Part shown: positions 11,724 through 20,925 of the stretch, in pieces
Numbering within the stretch: the stretch's first letter is position 1
Layout of the letters: every line of letters begins with the position of its first letter
Source of the DNA: a virus
Strand: one strand, 5' to 3'
IMG/VR virus record: IMGVR_UViG_3300030104_006883
Span: 1 to 64,000 of that record
Length of the DNA stretch: 64,000 nucleotides
The notes under the pieces: model-generated
Seen by the model: the letters and a program-made list of their open reading frames with translations, nothing else
Told to the model about the DNA's origin: nothing
The model's database searches: none
Made by a program: the position numbers and the translations under genes

Positions 11724-11945
11724 ATGAATGAAATGGCTTACGATACAACAAATTTAATTGACTTTACCTTAATAAAGTTAAAGAGGATGCGCGACGAAGC
11801 GCGAAAGATAGCATGGTTCGACATGGTAGCACAATTAGAAATGGCTATAGAATTGTACGAACAAGGAAGAGCGACAATAGATTGGGTGGACGGTGAGCCA
11901 CTACTTACACTAAGGAGTGTACTAGATGATAATCAAGAAAAATAG
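11724..11945 (+). CDS. unknown 73-residue helical protein
   Basis: MNEMAYDTTNLIDFTLIKLKRMRDEARKIAWFDM, mostly helical. It is divergent from the minus-strand gene, 32 nt away. Its end overlaps the start of the next gene by 20 nt. Not recognised. Confidence 0.65.
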   Translation: MNEMAYDTTNLIDFTLIKLKRMRDEARKIAWFDMVAQLEMAIELYEQGRATIDWVDGEPLLTLRSVLDDNQEK

Positions 11946-12240
11946 ATTGGTAGAGATAATCAAAGAAGAGCTAGCTAGGTTTGAAGAGGTTGCAAATATT
12001 GGAGCCGACGTAAACTCTAGCTATAAAGAAGGGTATGACTACGAAGACGACGGATACGCTGATGATGAGATGGAGCATAGGAGAGACGCCTACGAAGAAG
12101 AGCATGGAGAACGCATGCCGAATCCATTGATTAAGCCGTCCGAACGTCTATCCGGACAGGAGCAAGCTGATAACTTTTTTCGTTCGATGTACGAGAAAGG
12201 TTGGAAAGGGCCTGGTACACCTTGGCCTAAGTCTGAGTAA
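11926..12240 (+). CDS. acidic 104-residue protein with a type-2 N-terminal head-targeting-like motif
   Basis: It begins MIIKKNRLVEIIKEELARFEE, matching the 'L..II.EEL' N-terminal motif also seen at 21762 and 28611. A Tyr/Asp/Glu-rich segment (YDYEDDGYADDEMEH) and a Pro/Gly-rich end follow. I infer a small virion-internal protein. Confidence 0.7.
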   Translation: MIIKKNRLVEIIKEELARFEEVANIGADVNSSYKEGYDYEDDGYADDEMEHRRDAYEEEHGERMPNPLIKPSERLSGQEQADNFFRSMYEKGWKGPGTPWPKSE

Positions 12241-12255
12241 CACCGGAGACAAAAC

Positions 12256-15200
12256 GTGAACTTTCAAGATAAGTGGAAAAATTTTTTAGTCGAGGTTTCC
12301 TCGGCAGATGCAATGCAAAATCTAAGGGGCTCGGCTGGGGATAAAATCCTTAACGCCTGGGCCTACGATATGCTTCAAAAAGCCAAAGAACAGATGGCGG
12401 ACTTAGAAAATCCGGACTATTATGCTCCGGGTGACGGTCCCGACCAGGACCAGATAGACTACGCCGAAGAAGTGGCGGCTACATATGCACTGATGATGCC
12501 AGGAAAAAAATTCCGAAATAGGTACGGTCCTGAACTTAAGGGCATGATAGCAGACACTATTGAAGAAACGGTGATACCGCAAGATATAACGGATAATCAA
12601 AAGGGCGCAGCAATACTTTGGTTTGTTCGTATACTTCGAAAAAACGTAAAGGTAAAAACAACCATGGCGCAAGCCGTTTCGTCACTTCGAGACCATATCG
12701 TGTCCACAGAGGCTAGTCATGCACTTGATACAGCACTACTCGACATAGATGCTTCTGATATGACCAACTACCTTTTCTCTGTAAATCGGAGTCTTGAAAT
12801 GTTCTTCCAGTACCCAGATTTTATGGGAACCAAGGACTTAAATAGAATCCAAAGTCCAGACCAGTTACTTGATATTACTGACAAGGCTTGGCCGGACATT
12901 AAAGCGTATCAAGAAAAACAGAAATTTTTAGATGCTACGGAAGGCACTGAAGTGTTCAGGGATGATGATGAGTGGTATATTGCTGCTATACACAACAAAG
13001 GAGCAGCCTGTGAGCTTGGAAAAGGTACCGAGTGGTGTACTGCGGCACCTGGGTTGGATTATTTTGCTCAATACTACAAGCCTGGCGATCCCTTATTCGT
13101 TTTCGTTCCGAAAAATGACCCTAAGAATAAGTTCCAGTTTCATTACGGTACAAAACAATTTATGGACCGAGGAGATCGTGAGATTTCGGACGAAAAGGTC
13201 GGCAAACTTCATCAATTATTGAGTAAAACGAAAGCTAAACAAAAATATAAAATTATCTCAATGTATGATGACACCATACTTTCTAAGGACCCGAACATAT
13301 CAGAAGAAGACGCAGTTAGAATATACAATAGCAGTGCGTCACTTGATATGATGCTTGGATTGCTTGAAAACCCTGGCACTCCTGCTGGTTTGTTAGCTAA
13401 CGCTGAAAAGACAATGGGAGTCACTTCTCCTGAAGATGATCGTCGCAATGATGTGAATATGACTGTTTGGGCAGTTACGAAAGCACTCATAAATAACCCT
13501 TCTACACCTACCGAAACTATCGTAAGAATAATGGATAAATTTGATGTTAAAAAGAATCCAAACGTTAGAAAGCTTACTAGTAATCAGATGTATATACCGA
13601 TTTTAAGTCATCCAAATATGCCGGTCGATATTGTTAAAAAAATTCTTTTAGGTGGGAGTGACTACAATGTAGGCTTCTCTTGGAAAGCACGAGGGGAAAT
13701 ATTTAAACATCCAAAATTGGATGATGCCTTCCTATCAGAGTTTGCTACAGAAGAATTTAAAAACGATTGGACTGATATCCTTGCAAATCCTAACTTAGGA
13801 AATAAAACATTTGAAAAGATGTTGCAGAACGAAGATTTTAGCAGCATCGTTGGGCTAGTTTCTCTTAAGGAGTTTTTACCCGCGTTATTAGAAAATCCAA
13901 AAATAAAGCCAAGTGCCATAATGAAACTCTACAAAATTGAAAAGAAATCGCTAGAGAAAGAGTGGGACAGAATTGGCATGACTGACGGTAACTGGCAGAC
14001 AAAGCACAGCGAAGAGATTCTAAAGCAGATTGAAAATAGTCCTAAGTTTGTAAAAAAAGAAAACTTCCATAAGAAATGGAAAAGCAAACTTAAAGAACAA
14101 ACAACTATCCTTGGTTTATCTAATAAATACAATAACTTAGGGCAAGCAATAAACGACAAAAGAGTTGTTATTATATTTTACGAAGGGGACGATACAATTA
14201 GCAGAGGAGCTAGAGCAATTGAGCCTGTAGTCCTTGGGACACATTTCCAATCCGGAAATCCAGTTGTTCGAGCATGGCAGATTCAAGGAGCTTCCGACTC
14301 GCCGGACAACCTCCCCGGATGGCGCTTGTTTAGAGTGGATCGTATTGGAAGTTTAAGAACTACAGAGGACACGTTCAGCACTCCTCGCCCAAAATATGAT
14401 CCTAACGATGATCATATAACATCCCAAGACGCGACAGCGCAGTTCGGTGCAGCACTACAAGAAACAAAAAATAGTCGTTTAAAATTAGCTGTTTACGAAC
14501 AAAAAGTTGTAAAGAACTTTAAACAACTAAGAAAGTTTGTAAAGGAACAAGAGTCAAGAAAAGAAAAAGATTTGAACACGTATAGTGCTATAAGGCAAGC
14601 AACTAAGGAAAGAGAAGAAGAAGAATACGAGATAGAGAAAGAAAAAGCTTATTCCCAACGAGCACTAGAGAAAGGTAATGAAACCTACGTTCAAAACATC
14701 CGAAAGATTCTAGAGAATGTTACCATGACGCAACTACCGGATTTTTTTGATGTAGATAAAGGAAAATTAAAAGTGGCAAGAGATCCGGATGAGTTTCTGG
14801 ATAAAAACATTTCAGTCTTTTTAGACGTTGCAGACGAGATTCCCTCCGATAACCCATTGAAATCAAACAAGATTACTGGCCTTTTGGGCTCTGGGGCTTA
14901 CGGGGTCGTATTTGAGTTAAACAACGGTCATGCTCTCAAGCTATTTTCCGGAGGTATAAGAGGAGAAGCGGCAGAAGAAGAAATACAATGGTACAAAGAA
15001 ATGAAAAGCGATCAATTTACAGGAGCTTCCCGAAGAGGAGAGCTTGCTGTCTTTGGCTCAGGTAATTTATCGACTAGCAACTTTGATGTTGCTTGGGCAG
15101 AAATTGGAAAAGTAGTACCACTTAAGGCTTGGGCCAAGCAAAAAGGCACGAATCCCATGTTGACTGCGATGCATTTTAATGGCGTGCACAGCCATCTGTC

Positions 15201-15516
15201 TGACTTAGCATTTTCTTATAACCCGCACCAGTTAGATTCAGACATAGAGCCGATTAAAGAGAATCCAAGTAGTAAAGATAAAATTCAATATGTAAAATAT
15301 CTTTTAGGACTTGTTCATAAAAGCCCAGTTGGACTTCCCAAAGAATCGCAGCATGGATATAACACAGTTACTTTAGCTAAAATGCTTAGAGAGGTCTTGG
15401 AGATTGCTGTTAAAAAGGGTGATCGCTTAGTGTTTGATACAGAGACGGCAGATGTCCACGCCGGAAATATAGGATTCCATTTAGCAGATGACCAGCCAGT
15501 AGTATTTGATAGATGA
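12256..15516 (+). CDS. giant multidomain virion-type protein with LRV-like repeats, WYL-like and kinase-like parts
   Basis: 1,086 residues from GTG 12256 with CGGAG upstream. The N-terminus MNFQDKWKNFLVE resembles the W-type head-targeting motif. Residues ~250-275 hold GKGTEWCTAAPGLDYFAQYY. Residues ~370-550 hold short helical 'NPSTP.E.I..I' repeats like variant leucine-rich repeats. A second tag-like motif, FHKKWKSKLKEQ, lies at ~603-614. Residues ~630-712 look like a WYL domain (GARAIEP, FRVDRIG). The last ~215 residues are kinase-like: LLGSGAYGVVFEL, ALKLF, DVHAGNIG and a terminal VVFDR. The internal tag suggests fusion of two packaged proteins. Activity is inferred. Confidence 0.75.
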   Translation: MNFQDKWKNFLVEVSSADAMQNLRGSAGDKILNAWAYDMLQKAKEQMADLENPDYYAPGDGPDQDQIDYAEEVAATYALMMPGKKFRNRYGPELKGMIADTIEETVIPQDITDNQKGAAILWFVRILRKNVKVKTTMAQAVSSLRDHIVSTEASHALDTALLDIDASDMTNYLFSVNRSLEMFFQYPDFMGTKDLNRIQSPDQLLDITDKAWPDIKAYQEKQKFLDATEGTEVFRDDDEWYIAAIHNKGAACELGKGTEWCTAAPGLDYFAQYYKPGDPLFVFVPKNDPKNKFQFHYGTKQFMDRGDREISDEKVGKLHQLLSKTKAKQKYKIISMYDDTILSKDPNISEEDAVRIYNSSASLDMMLGLLENPGTPAGLLANAEKTMGVTSPEDDRRNDVNMTVWAVTKALINNPSTPTETIVRIMDKFDVKKNPNVRKLTSNQMYIPILSHPNMPVDIVKKILLGGSDYNVGFSWKARGEIFKHPKLDDAFLSEFATEEFKNDWTDILANPNLGNKTFEKMLQNEDFSSIVGLVSLKEFLPALLENPKIKPSAIMKLYKIEKKSLEKEWDRIGMTDGNWQTKHSEEILKQIENSPKFVKKENFHKKWKSKLKEQTTILGLSNKYNNLGQAINDKRVVIIFYEGDDTISRGARAIEPVVLGTHFQSGNPVVRAWQIQGASDSPDNLPGWRLFRVDRIGSLRTTEDTFSTPRPKYDPNDDHITSQDATAQFGAALQETKNSRLKLAVYEQKVVKNFKQLRKFVKEQESRKEKDLNTYSAIRQATKEREEEEYEIEKEKAYSQRALEKGNETYVQNIRKILENVTMTQLPDFFDVDKGKLKVARDPDEFLDKNISVFLDVADEIPSDNPLKSNKITGLLGSGAYGVVFELNNGHALKLFSGGIRGEAAEEEIQWYKEMKSDQFTGASRRGELAVFGSGNLSTSNFDVAWAEIGKVVPLKAWAKQKGTNPMLTAMHFNGVHSHLSDLAFSYNPHQLDSDIEPIKENPSSKDKIQYVKYLLGLVHKSPVGLPKESQHGYNTVTLAKMLREVLEIAVKKGDRLVFDTETADVHAGNIGFHLADDQPVVFDR

Positions 15517-15517
15517 T

Positions 15518-15784
15518 ATGACTGAAGAAAAAATAACATTAGAGGGTTTAACACTGGAGGAGTTGATCGATACGCTCCAAAGAGAATTACAACTTTTAGT
15601 TGAAGAGAATACAAGACTCTTAGATAGAAACCTACAAATGCAAGATGAGATTGATAGCCTGTGGGCGATGATGGATGCAATGACAAACGCTGAAAAAGAG
15701 GCGTGGCTAGAAGTTCTAGATGATTTAGATACTGATACCGCTGTAAAGGCGATGATGATCACGAAGAAAAAGGCGGACTGTTAA
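15518..15784 (+). CDS. 88-residue coiled-coil protein
   Basis: MTEEKITLEGLTLEELIDTL and a long Leu/Glu-rich helix to about residue 50, followed by a second helix. It starts next to the stop of the giant gene (ATGATATGA region). Likely a small structural or assembly partner; function unknown. Confidence 0.65.
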   Translation: MTEEKITLEGLTLEELIDTLQRELQLLVEENTRLLDRNLQMQDEIDSLWAMMDAMTNAEKEAWLEVLDDLDTDTAVKAMMITKKKADC

Positions 15785-15798
15785 AAAATACTCAGAAA

Positions 15799-15806
15799 CT
15801 ATTTAC
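15799..15806 (+). promoter_or_regulatory. candidate non-sigma70 promoter element CTATTTAC
   Basis: CTATTTAC sits 25 nt before the next start codon. The same octamer, ending in T or C, precedes starts at 21762, 35524 and 37142. It is a candidate site for the phage sigma factor. The evidence is positional only. Confidence 0.35.
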
Positions 15807-15831
15807 GGATATAAAGATCCCAGGATAGTTA

Positions 15832-16113
15832 ATGAAGTTTAAGATAGGTGATTTAGTCACTCTTAAAGACTCATCTAAAGAAAATCGTAAGCATACGGCT
15901 AGGCAGTGTAGGCTAGGTGTTATACTTGCTTATGAGACGCTTAACGATGTCTTGTTGTACAAAGTACACTGGTGGCCGTTTAATCAACCTTTCTATTTTG
16001 AAGGCCATGACCTAGAGATAGCATCTAGAGTCTTTTTACATGACCCTATACCCATAGGGGGTAGTGGCTCACTTATCATTGATGATGATTTTCCCATAGG
16101 ATCTAACGACTAG
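15832..16113 (+). CDS. SH3/KOW-like protein (KIGDLV family), 93 residues
   Basis: MKFKIGDLVTLKDSSKENRKHTARQCRLGVILAY. Starts like the array family, with strands VILAYE and LLYKVHWW, and a Gly/Asp-rich tail. Another dispersed paralogue. Function unknown. Confidence 0.7.
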   Translation: MKFKIGDLVTLKDSSKENRKHTARQCRLGVILAYETLNDVLLYKVHWWPFNQPFYFEGHDLEIASRVFLHDPIPIGGSGSLIIDDDFPIGSND

Positions 16114-16136
16114 CTTGTCTAGTAAGGAGGATTAGT

Positions 16137-16514
16137 ATGACAGTTGGAGCAGTAGGAGGGGTAGGGCCACAAGCAGCGCCCGTTAGTAATCCACAAGGTC
16201 AAGGGGCACCCAAGGAAGTAGCGCCCGTAGGGCAAGCAGAAAGTGCCCCACAAGGCGTTTCTAACGTAGACTCTAGGGAGGATACTATTTTGGGGCCAAA
16301 CTTTGATCCTATAACGGAAAGAATGAGCACTAAGGACTTCGTATCGTTAAGTCAAGGAATAGCCGGGGCTGAAGATTCCATGAAAACCATTAAGGATATG
16401 ATGAAACTTATTATGGCTCTGCAAATCTTAGAAAAAACCATGGAAGCTACCGCTGATATTATAGAAAACGTTCTAGGGAACGGTGATAACAAGATAAATA
16501 CCGGGGATATGTAA
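16137..16514 (+). CDS. unknown 125-residue protein, Pro/Gly-rich N-terminus and helical C-terminus
   Basis: The first 45 residues are low-complexity (Gly, Ala, Pro, Gln, Val). The remainder is helical (KTIKDMMKLIMALQILEKTM). AAGGAGG gives a strong start. Multi-copy structural proteins can look like this, but no family is recognised. Confidence 0.7.
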   Translation: MTVGAVGGVGPQAAPVSNPQGQGAPKEVAPVGQAESAPQGVSNVDSREDTILGPNFDPITERMSTKDFVSLSQGIAGAEDSMKTIKDMMKLIMALQILEKTMEATADIIENVLGNGDNKINTGDM

Positions 16515-16602
16515 ACAAAAAATTTTGGAGAAGAAAATTTTCGGGTTTAATTTTTGGAGATTTAAATTTTTCGGGAGCGTTCCGCTCCTACTAATTACCC
16601 AT

Positions 16603-16878
16603 ATGAAACAACGATTTGTCGACTCTTGGACTTTTACAATCCTAATAACAATTCTGCTCATCGCCCTCTTTGTGCTAGCAGTGCCTGATAGCAGGGCACG
16701 GAGCCCAAAAGCAAAGTTTTACGACTTCAATGAGCAATTAATTGACGGGGAAATAAAAAAACCAAGCACGCTATATACAGACTCTCATACAATAACAAAA
16801 TTTGATAGACTGTTGCGTTTAAAGAAGAGCTTCTTACCAAAGCTTTTTAAGACATCCAAAGAAAAAGTTTTTAAATAG
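16603..16878 (+). CDS. single-span membrane protein, 91 residues
   Basis: MKQRFVDSWTFTILITILLI then ALFVLAV is an N-terminal membrane anchor, followed by a basic soluble part. ATG 16603 is preferred over an upstream TTG (16525) because it places the anchor at the N-terminus. A GGAGCG-ttc-CGCTCC hairpin lies just upstream. It is adjacent to a two-span protein, so a lysis role is possible. Confidence 0.6.
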   Translation: MKQRFVDSWTFTILITILLIALFVLAVPDSRARSPKAKFYDFNEQLIDGEIKKPSTLYTDSHTITKFDRLLRLKKSFLPKLFKTSKEKVFK

Positions 16879-16887
16879 GAGAAAAAC

Positions 16888-17124
16888 ATGAACCCTGAGC
16901 GCATTGATTCAATCACAACCATCTTAAAGTCGTTAACTCAACTAGGCATTGGAATAATAGCACTTCTTTTTACACTACAAGTATTAATTGGCCCTGATCA
17001 CTTGGTGTTCCCTATAAACACACTAGAGAACATGATACAATTGTCAGGAGATCTTGGACCGCCTGGCTTGTACTTAGTTTTAGCTGTGCTTGCCTTATCT
17101 TGGGCCTTTACACGAAAAAGGTAA
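16888..17124 (+). CDS. two-span membrane protein, holin-like in size
   Basis: 78 residues with hydrophobic segments at about 19-36 (LGIGIIALLFTLQVLIG) and 58-73 (PGLYLVLAVLALSWAF), ending in basic TRKR. Two spans, small size and a charged tail are holin-like features, but there is no recognised family. AGGAG lies upstream. Confidence 0.6.
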   Translation: MNPERIDSITTILKSLTQLGIGIIALLFTLQVLIGPDHLVFPINTLENMIQLSGDLGPPGLYLVLAVLALSWAFTRKR

Positions 17125-17129
17125 GTTCA

Positions 17130-17534
17130 ATGAAAAAGTTTAAAGGTTGGAATAACTTTTTAAATGAACTGGAGGACGACACGAAAATTGTCGCTAAAGC
17201 AGTTATATACGTTGATGAAAAAATTCTTATGTTAAAAAAAGCAAAAAATTCAAAATGGGATCTCCCCGGTGGACACCTTGTCAAAGGAGAAACAGTGTTG
17301 CAAGGACTAAAAAGAGAAATTAAAGAAGAGACCGGTCTTTACATAGATACCAGCGTTGCCGAGTTGGTACAAAAAAGCGCACATAAATTTTATTATAAAC
17401 TCCCGCTACCTGACGGTATAATATCATTAAGTGGCGAACACACAGAGTATCGCTTCATATCAAAATCCGACATTGACAATCATGACATCTCTAGGAATTA
17501 CAAGAATGTCATTAAAAAGTCTTTTATCGGATAA
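17130..17534 (+). CDS. Nudix hydrolase with head-targeting-like N-terminus
   Basis: 134 residues, MKKFKGWNNFLNELEDD onward. The N-terminal W..FLNE matches the tag found on several neighbours. The Nudix box is complete: G-(5)-E-(7)-REIKEETGL at about residues 47-69. Nudix enzymes hydrolyse nucleoside diphosphate derivatives (NTPs, NADH, ADP-ribose, RNA caps). A virion-packaged Nudix enzyme could act immediately after DNA injection; that is inference. ATG 17130 is preferred over an upstream frame that overlaps the previous gene. Confidence 0.85.
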   Translation: MKKFKGWNNFLNELEDDTKIVAKAVIYVDEKILMLKKAKNSKWDLPGGHLVKGETVLQGLKREIKEETGLYIDTSVAELVQKSAHKFYYKLPLPDGIISLSGEHTEYRFISKSDIDNHDISRNYKNVIKKSFIG

Positions 17535-17558
17535 ACACTAATTATTAAAGAGGTTAAG

Positions 17559-17786
17559 ATGAAACAGTTTGTACAAGGCCAGCGCGGCCCGTCACTCGAT
17601 ATAAGCCAAACAACCGAGGTTACTTGTGATGAATGTGGCAACGATAGGTTTACAGTTGTCTTTAAGGTTAGAAAGGTTGCTGCGTTATTGTCTCCAAGCG
17701 GCCAGGAGGGGTTTGTACCATTGCAAACCTTTGAGTGTACATCTTGCGGACATATAAATGAGGGTTTTATGAGTGACTATCGGTAG
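17559..17786 (+). CDS. zinc-ribbon-like protein, 75 residues
   Basis: Two Cys pairs, CDECG and CTSCG, spaced about 40 residues apart, with VVFKVRKV between them, form a likely zinc ribbon. AAGAGG lies upstream. Probably nucleic-acid or protein binding; exact role unknown. Confidence 0.7.
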   Translation: MKQFVQGQRGPSLDISQTTEVTCDECGNDRFTVVFKVRKVAALLSPSGQEGFVPLQTFECTSCGHINEGFMSDYR

Positions 17787-17943
17787 ACGAGCTTTTTTTA
17801 TTTTTCTAGCATTTATATGCGTTATAGAAAAAACTTTATTTATCTTAAGTTTTGGAAATTTAGATTTATCATTAGAAAAAAAAGTGCTTGACAAATATGC
17901 AGAAAAAAGGATCAAAAATTTTCTTGCCGAAGAAAAAGACTAG
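17773..17943 (+). CDS. 56-residue membrane microprotein (GTG start)
   Basis: (M)TIGRRAFFIFLAFICVIEKT has a hydrophobic N-terminal span followed by a charged helix (EKKVLDKYAEKRIKNF). It overlaps both neighbours and has GAGGG upstream. Spanin-like geometry, but too small and divergent to assign. Confidence 0.5.
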   Translation: MTIGRRAFFIFLAFICVIEKTLFILSFGNLDLSLEKKVLDKYAEKRIKNFLAEEKD

Positions 17944-18214
17944 GTGGAAAAGCATCTCCGAAAACGAAGTAGAAATATCTTATGAAGATGATAAAGGAGA
18001 TTTGACTATAATAGGTAAGGTTTTTAGAAAACCGTTTACTCTAAAATGGAACATAGATGTATATTTTTTTCTACCCAATAGTCACACAATAGATTTAGAC
18101 GAAACTTTTGATAGTGAGATAGATGCAGGAAGAAGAGTCGCTAACTTGTGGGAAGTAAACAGAGATTATGAATATTTTAATTTAGAGAGTTTTTATGACG
18201 AAACAATTTATTAG
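17897..18214 (+). CDS. unknown 105-residue protein
   Basis: MQKKGSKIFLPKKKTRWKSISENEVEISYEDD onward: a basic N-terminus, then strands (TIIGKVFRKPFTLKW, DVYFFLP). Overlaps the upstream microprotein by 47 nt and the downstream lipoprotein by 20 nt. No clear ribosome site. Not recognised. Confidence 0.6.
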   Translation: MQKKGSKIFLPKKKTRWKSISENEVEISYEDDKGDLTIIGKVFRKPFTLKWNIDVYFFLPNSHTIDLDETFDSEIDAGRRVANLWEVNRDYEYFNLESFYDETIY

Positions 18215-20093
18215 AGTTCTTACGTTACTATTACTAACAGTAGCGTTGATGACTTGCTCCGAGAGTCAAAACGAGAGAGCAGAACTTACGTTTGATACAA
18301 AATCGCATATCTTTAATAAATCTCTCTCTCCGGAAATGATTCACTATTTTGCAAAAAACAATTATGAAAAAAGATGTTATAAATTTGAATTTTACTTTTG
18401 TCCTCCGCTAGACGAAGTTTGGCAAATGCAGGTTACAACAGATGTCTGCAAAGATCCTCCTGAAATCATTTCTATTAGCGAGTGCTTTGAAATCTTTGAA
18501 TGCGACCCAAGCACACCGGACTTGGGAGATGTTGATTGTACAACTGATGATGGATACCCCGGTACTCAAAAGAAAATTTGTGATAAAGGTAAAATAAAAT
18601 ATACTGATTGCACCTCTTTGTGTTCTGAAGAAATCTGCGACTACGAGGACAATGATTGTGATGGCCATATCGATGAGGGGCAGAGGAACGCTTGCGATGA
18701 ATGTGGCTTCTTGCCGGAAGAAGCTTGTGATAACGTGGATAACGACTGTGATGGTGGTACTGATGAGGACTTGATTCAAGACTGCTATTCTGCTTGTGGG
18801 GGCGGTATTGAGTACTGCGTTGGTGGTATCTGGGTTTCTTGCACAGCGCCCCCTGTCCAGACAGAAATATGTGACGGATTCGACAACGATTGCGATGGAC
18901 AAATCGATGAAGGTATAAATTGTGAGTGTACAATCGCAGACGTTGGAGTTCTTTTCCCTTGTAAAGAAGAACCTTTAATATGCGGGGAAGGATATAAAAC
19001 TTGCGAATGCACAACGCCGGACTGCTCGGAGATTTTGACAACAGACTGTGTATCTCCTTGTGTGTATTTCCCGGTACCGGACGAGGAATGCGATCCTACA
19101 AAAGGTGCTGTTGCTGCTGAAGAATGTAATAATTATGATGATAACTGTAATCAATTAATTGACGAAGACTTGTTTGAAATGTGTTACACTGCTGACCCAG
19201 AGACGCTGTTTGTAGGTATTTGTAAACCTGGTATTCTGACGTGCTACAAAGGGACTTGGGGCAATTACTTTGAGGGTATACCTGACTATTTCGTACCGGG
19301 TCTTTGCAAAGACGAAGTAACACCTCAAGAAGAAATTTGCGATGGTGTAGATAACGATTGTGATGGCGAAACAGACTCAGGGGAAGAATTGGGACCTGTT
19401 GACGTTCTCTTTATCGTTGATTGGTCAGGATCGATGGATACAGAGATATATGCTGTTATGTCTGCTCTTAATAAGTTTGCTGCTAGCTACAGTGACGAAG
19501 AGGTTTTACAATGGGGTACTATTCTAGGACCTATAGACCACGCTTGGAATAATTCAGAATACTTAAATCTTTACCATAATCTTAGTGGATTTAGTGACTT
19601 TCTATCTTCAATGTCACAATTAAATATAAGTTCTTGGGCAATGTCGGGTGCTAGAGAGATGATGATGGACGCGATATATCTCTCGTTGCACAATCTCGTT
19701 GGGTCTGGGTCTTTGCCAGTTGCCATTCCCCCGTTGAAATGGGCCACAGGCACTGGAGTTACTGAATCTCAACCTCCAATAAAAGATTTTATCATTAACT
19801 GGCGAACCGATCCAGAGGTTAAAAGAGTTATCGTGCTGTTTACCGACGAGGGCTCTCAAAGCTATACTATTCCGGATATCACACAAGATATCCTGCTTGA
19901 ACTAATAGGAAAAATTACAAATACTAAAATATACATATTTTCTCAAACAATTCATAAGGACAACTGGATTGCGCTTGAGGGATGGGATCCCCTTTGTGTC
20001 GCTTCTGGCGGCAAATGGTACCAGCTAACTGACGATATGGTGACTATGTATAATAGCCTAATGGAAATTATTGACGAAAACGCCTGTAAGTAA
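18195..20093 (+). CDS. lipoprotein with MopE-type Cys/Asp repeats and a VWA domain
   Basis: 632 residues. The signal segment (RVLTLLLLTVALMTC) ends in a lipobox-like LMTC. Five Ca/metal-binding-type repeats of the form E-x-CDG-x-DNDCDG-x-x-DE occur at about 146, 178, 226, 309 and 380. A VWA domain with MIDAS motif DWSGS starts at about 401. Such repeats are typical of secreted proteins of Myxococcota and related bacteria. In a phage the protein could decorate the host surface (superinfection exclusion, adhesion) or the virion. Its origin by transfer from the host is inference. Confidence 0.75.
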   Translation: MTKQFIRVLTLLLLTVALMTCSESQNERAELTFDTKSHIFNKSLSPEMIHYFAKNNYEKRCYKFEFYFCPPLDEVWQMQVTTDVCKDPPEIISISECFEIFECDPSTPDLGDVDCTTDDGYPGTQKKICDKGKIKYTDCTSLCSEEICDYEDNDCDGHIDEGQRNACDECGFLPEEACDNVDNDCDGGTDEDLIQDCYSACGGGIEYCVGGIWVSCTAPPVQTEICDGFDNDCDGQIDEGINCECTIADVGVLFPCKEEPLICGEGYKTCECTTPDCSEILTTDCVSPCVYFPVPDEECDPTKGAVAAEECNNYDDNCNQLIDEDLFEMCYTADPETLFVGICKPGILTCYKGTWGNYFEGIPDYFVPGLCKDEVTPQEEICDGVDNDCDGETDSGEELGPVDVLFIVDWSGSMDTEIYAVMSALNKFAASYSDEEVLQWGTILGPIDHAWNNSEYLNLYHNLSGFSDFLSSMSQLNISSWAMSGAREMMMDAIYLSLHNLVGSGSLPVAIPPLKWATGTGVTESQPPIKDFIINWRTDPEVKRVIVLFTDEGSQSYTIPDITQDILLELIGKITNTKIYIFSQTIHKDNWIALEGWDPLCVASGGKWYQLTDDMVTMYNSLMEIIDENACK

Positions 20094-20105
20094 ATATTTA
20101 TGATT

Positions 20106-20924
20106 ATGGAAATAAACAAAAAGCTTTGGGAAGAATTCCTACAAGACAATAAAAAAATAGATTTAGATAGTTTTAAGCTTAGAGATGAGCTTAACCGTGA
20201 CGTCTGGGCTAGTGACGACAAGATCAGACCCGAAATAGCTGTCAAACTAGTTGAAATTGCTAAAAATTTCATGTCTAATCTTGGGCTAGGAGATATTGAG
20301 ATAAAAGATATTGTGCTTACAGGCTCTTTGTCAAACTATAATTGGTCCCAGTACTCGGATTTAGATCTCCATGTCATGGTAGACTTTGATGATTTGGATG
20401 AAAATGAGGAGTTAGTAAGAGAATTCTTTCGCGGAAAGAGCGGCAATTGGAATGATCGCCATGATATTAAACTTAGAGGCTTTGAGGTTGAGATCTACGT
20501 TCAAGATATTGACGAGCCACACGTCTCGACCGGCATTTATTCTTTATTAGAAGACGAATGGGTTGTTAAACCAACTAAAGATAAGCCCTCTCTAGACCTT
20601 AAAACAACAAAGATGAAAGCACAAAACCTTATGGACCTTGTAGATGACATCGAGAGACTATACAGAGAGAATAAGTTGAGGGAAGCTTATGTATCTTCTC
20701 AACTTTTAAAGCAGAAAATAAGAAAGTTTAGACAGTGTGGTCTGGAAAGTCCCGCCGGGGCTTACTCACCAGAAAATTTAGCATTTAAAGTGTTAAGAAG
20801 AAACGAATATCTTGCTAAGCTTAGCGACTTAAGAGATAACTCTTATGATAGATTGATGTCAATTGATGAAAATTTAAAACGCGATTGGCAAAATTACCTC
20901 AAAGAGGTTGATGAGGCTCTTTAA
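20106..20924 (+). CDS. nucleotidyltransferase-like protein with head-targeting-like N-terminus
   Basis: About 272 residues (ATG 20106; ATG 20100 also possible). The N-terminus MEINKKLWEEFLQDNKK resembles the W-type tag. LTGSLSNYNWSQYSDLDLHV (about 72-91) is the GS-x(n)-D-x-D catalytic motif of polymerase-beta-type nucleotidyltransferases. Helical C-terminal half. These enzymes transfer NMP to proteins, RNA or small molecules; the target is unknown. Followed immediately by another tagged enzyme. Confidence 0.75.
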   Translation: MEINKKLWEEFLQDNKKIDLDSFKLRDELNRDVWASDDKIRPEIAVKLVEIAKNFMSNLGLGDIEIKDIVLTGSLSNYNWSQYSDLDLHVMVDFDDLDENEELVREFFRGKSGNWNDRHDIKLRGFEVEIYVQDIDEPHVSTGIYSLLEDEWVVKPTKDKPSLDLKTTKMKAQNLMDLVDDIERLYRENKLREAYVSSQLLKQKIRKFRQCGLESPAGAYSPENLAFKVLRRNEYLAKLSDLRDNSYDRLMSIDENLKRDWQNYLKEVDEAL

Positions 20925-20925
20925 T

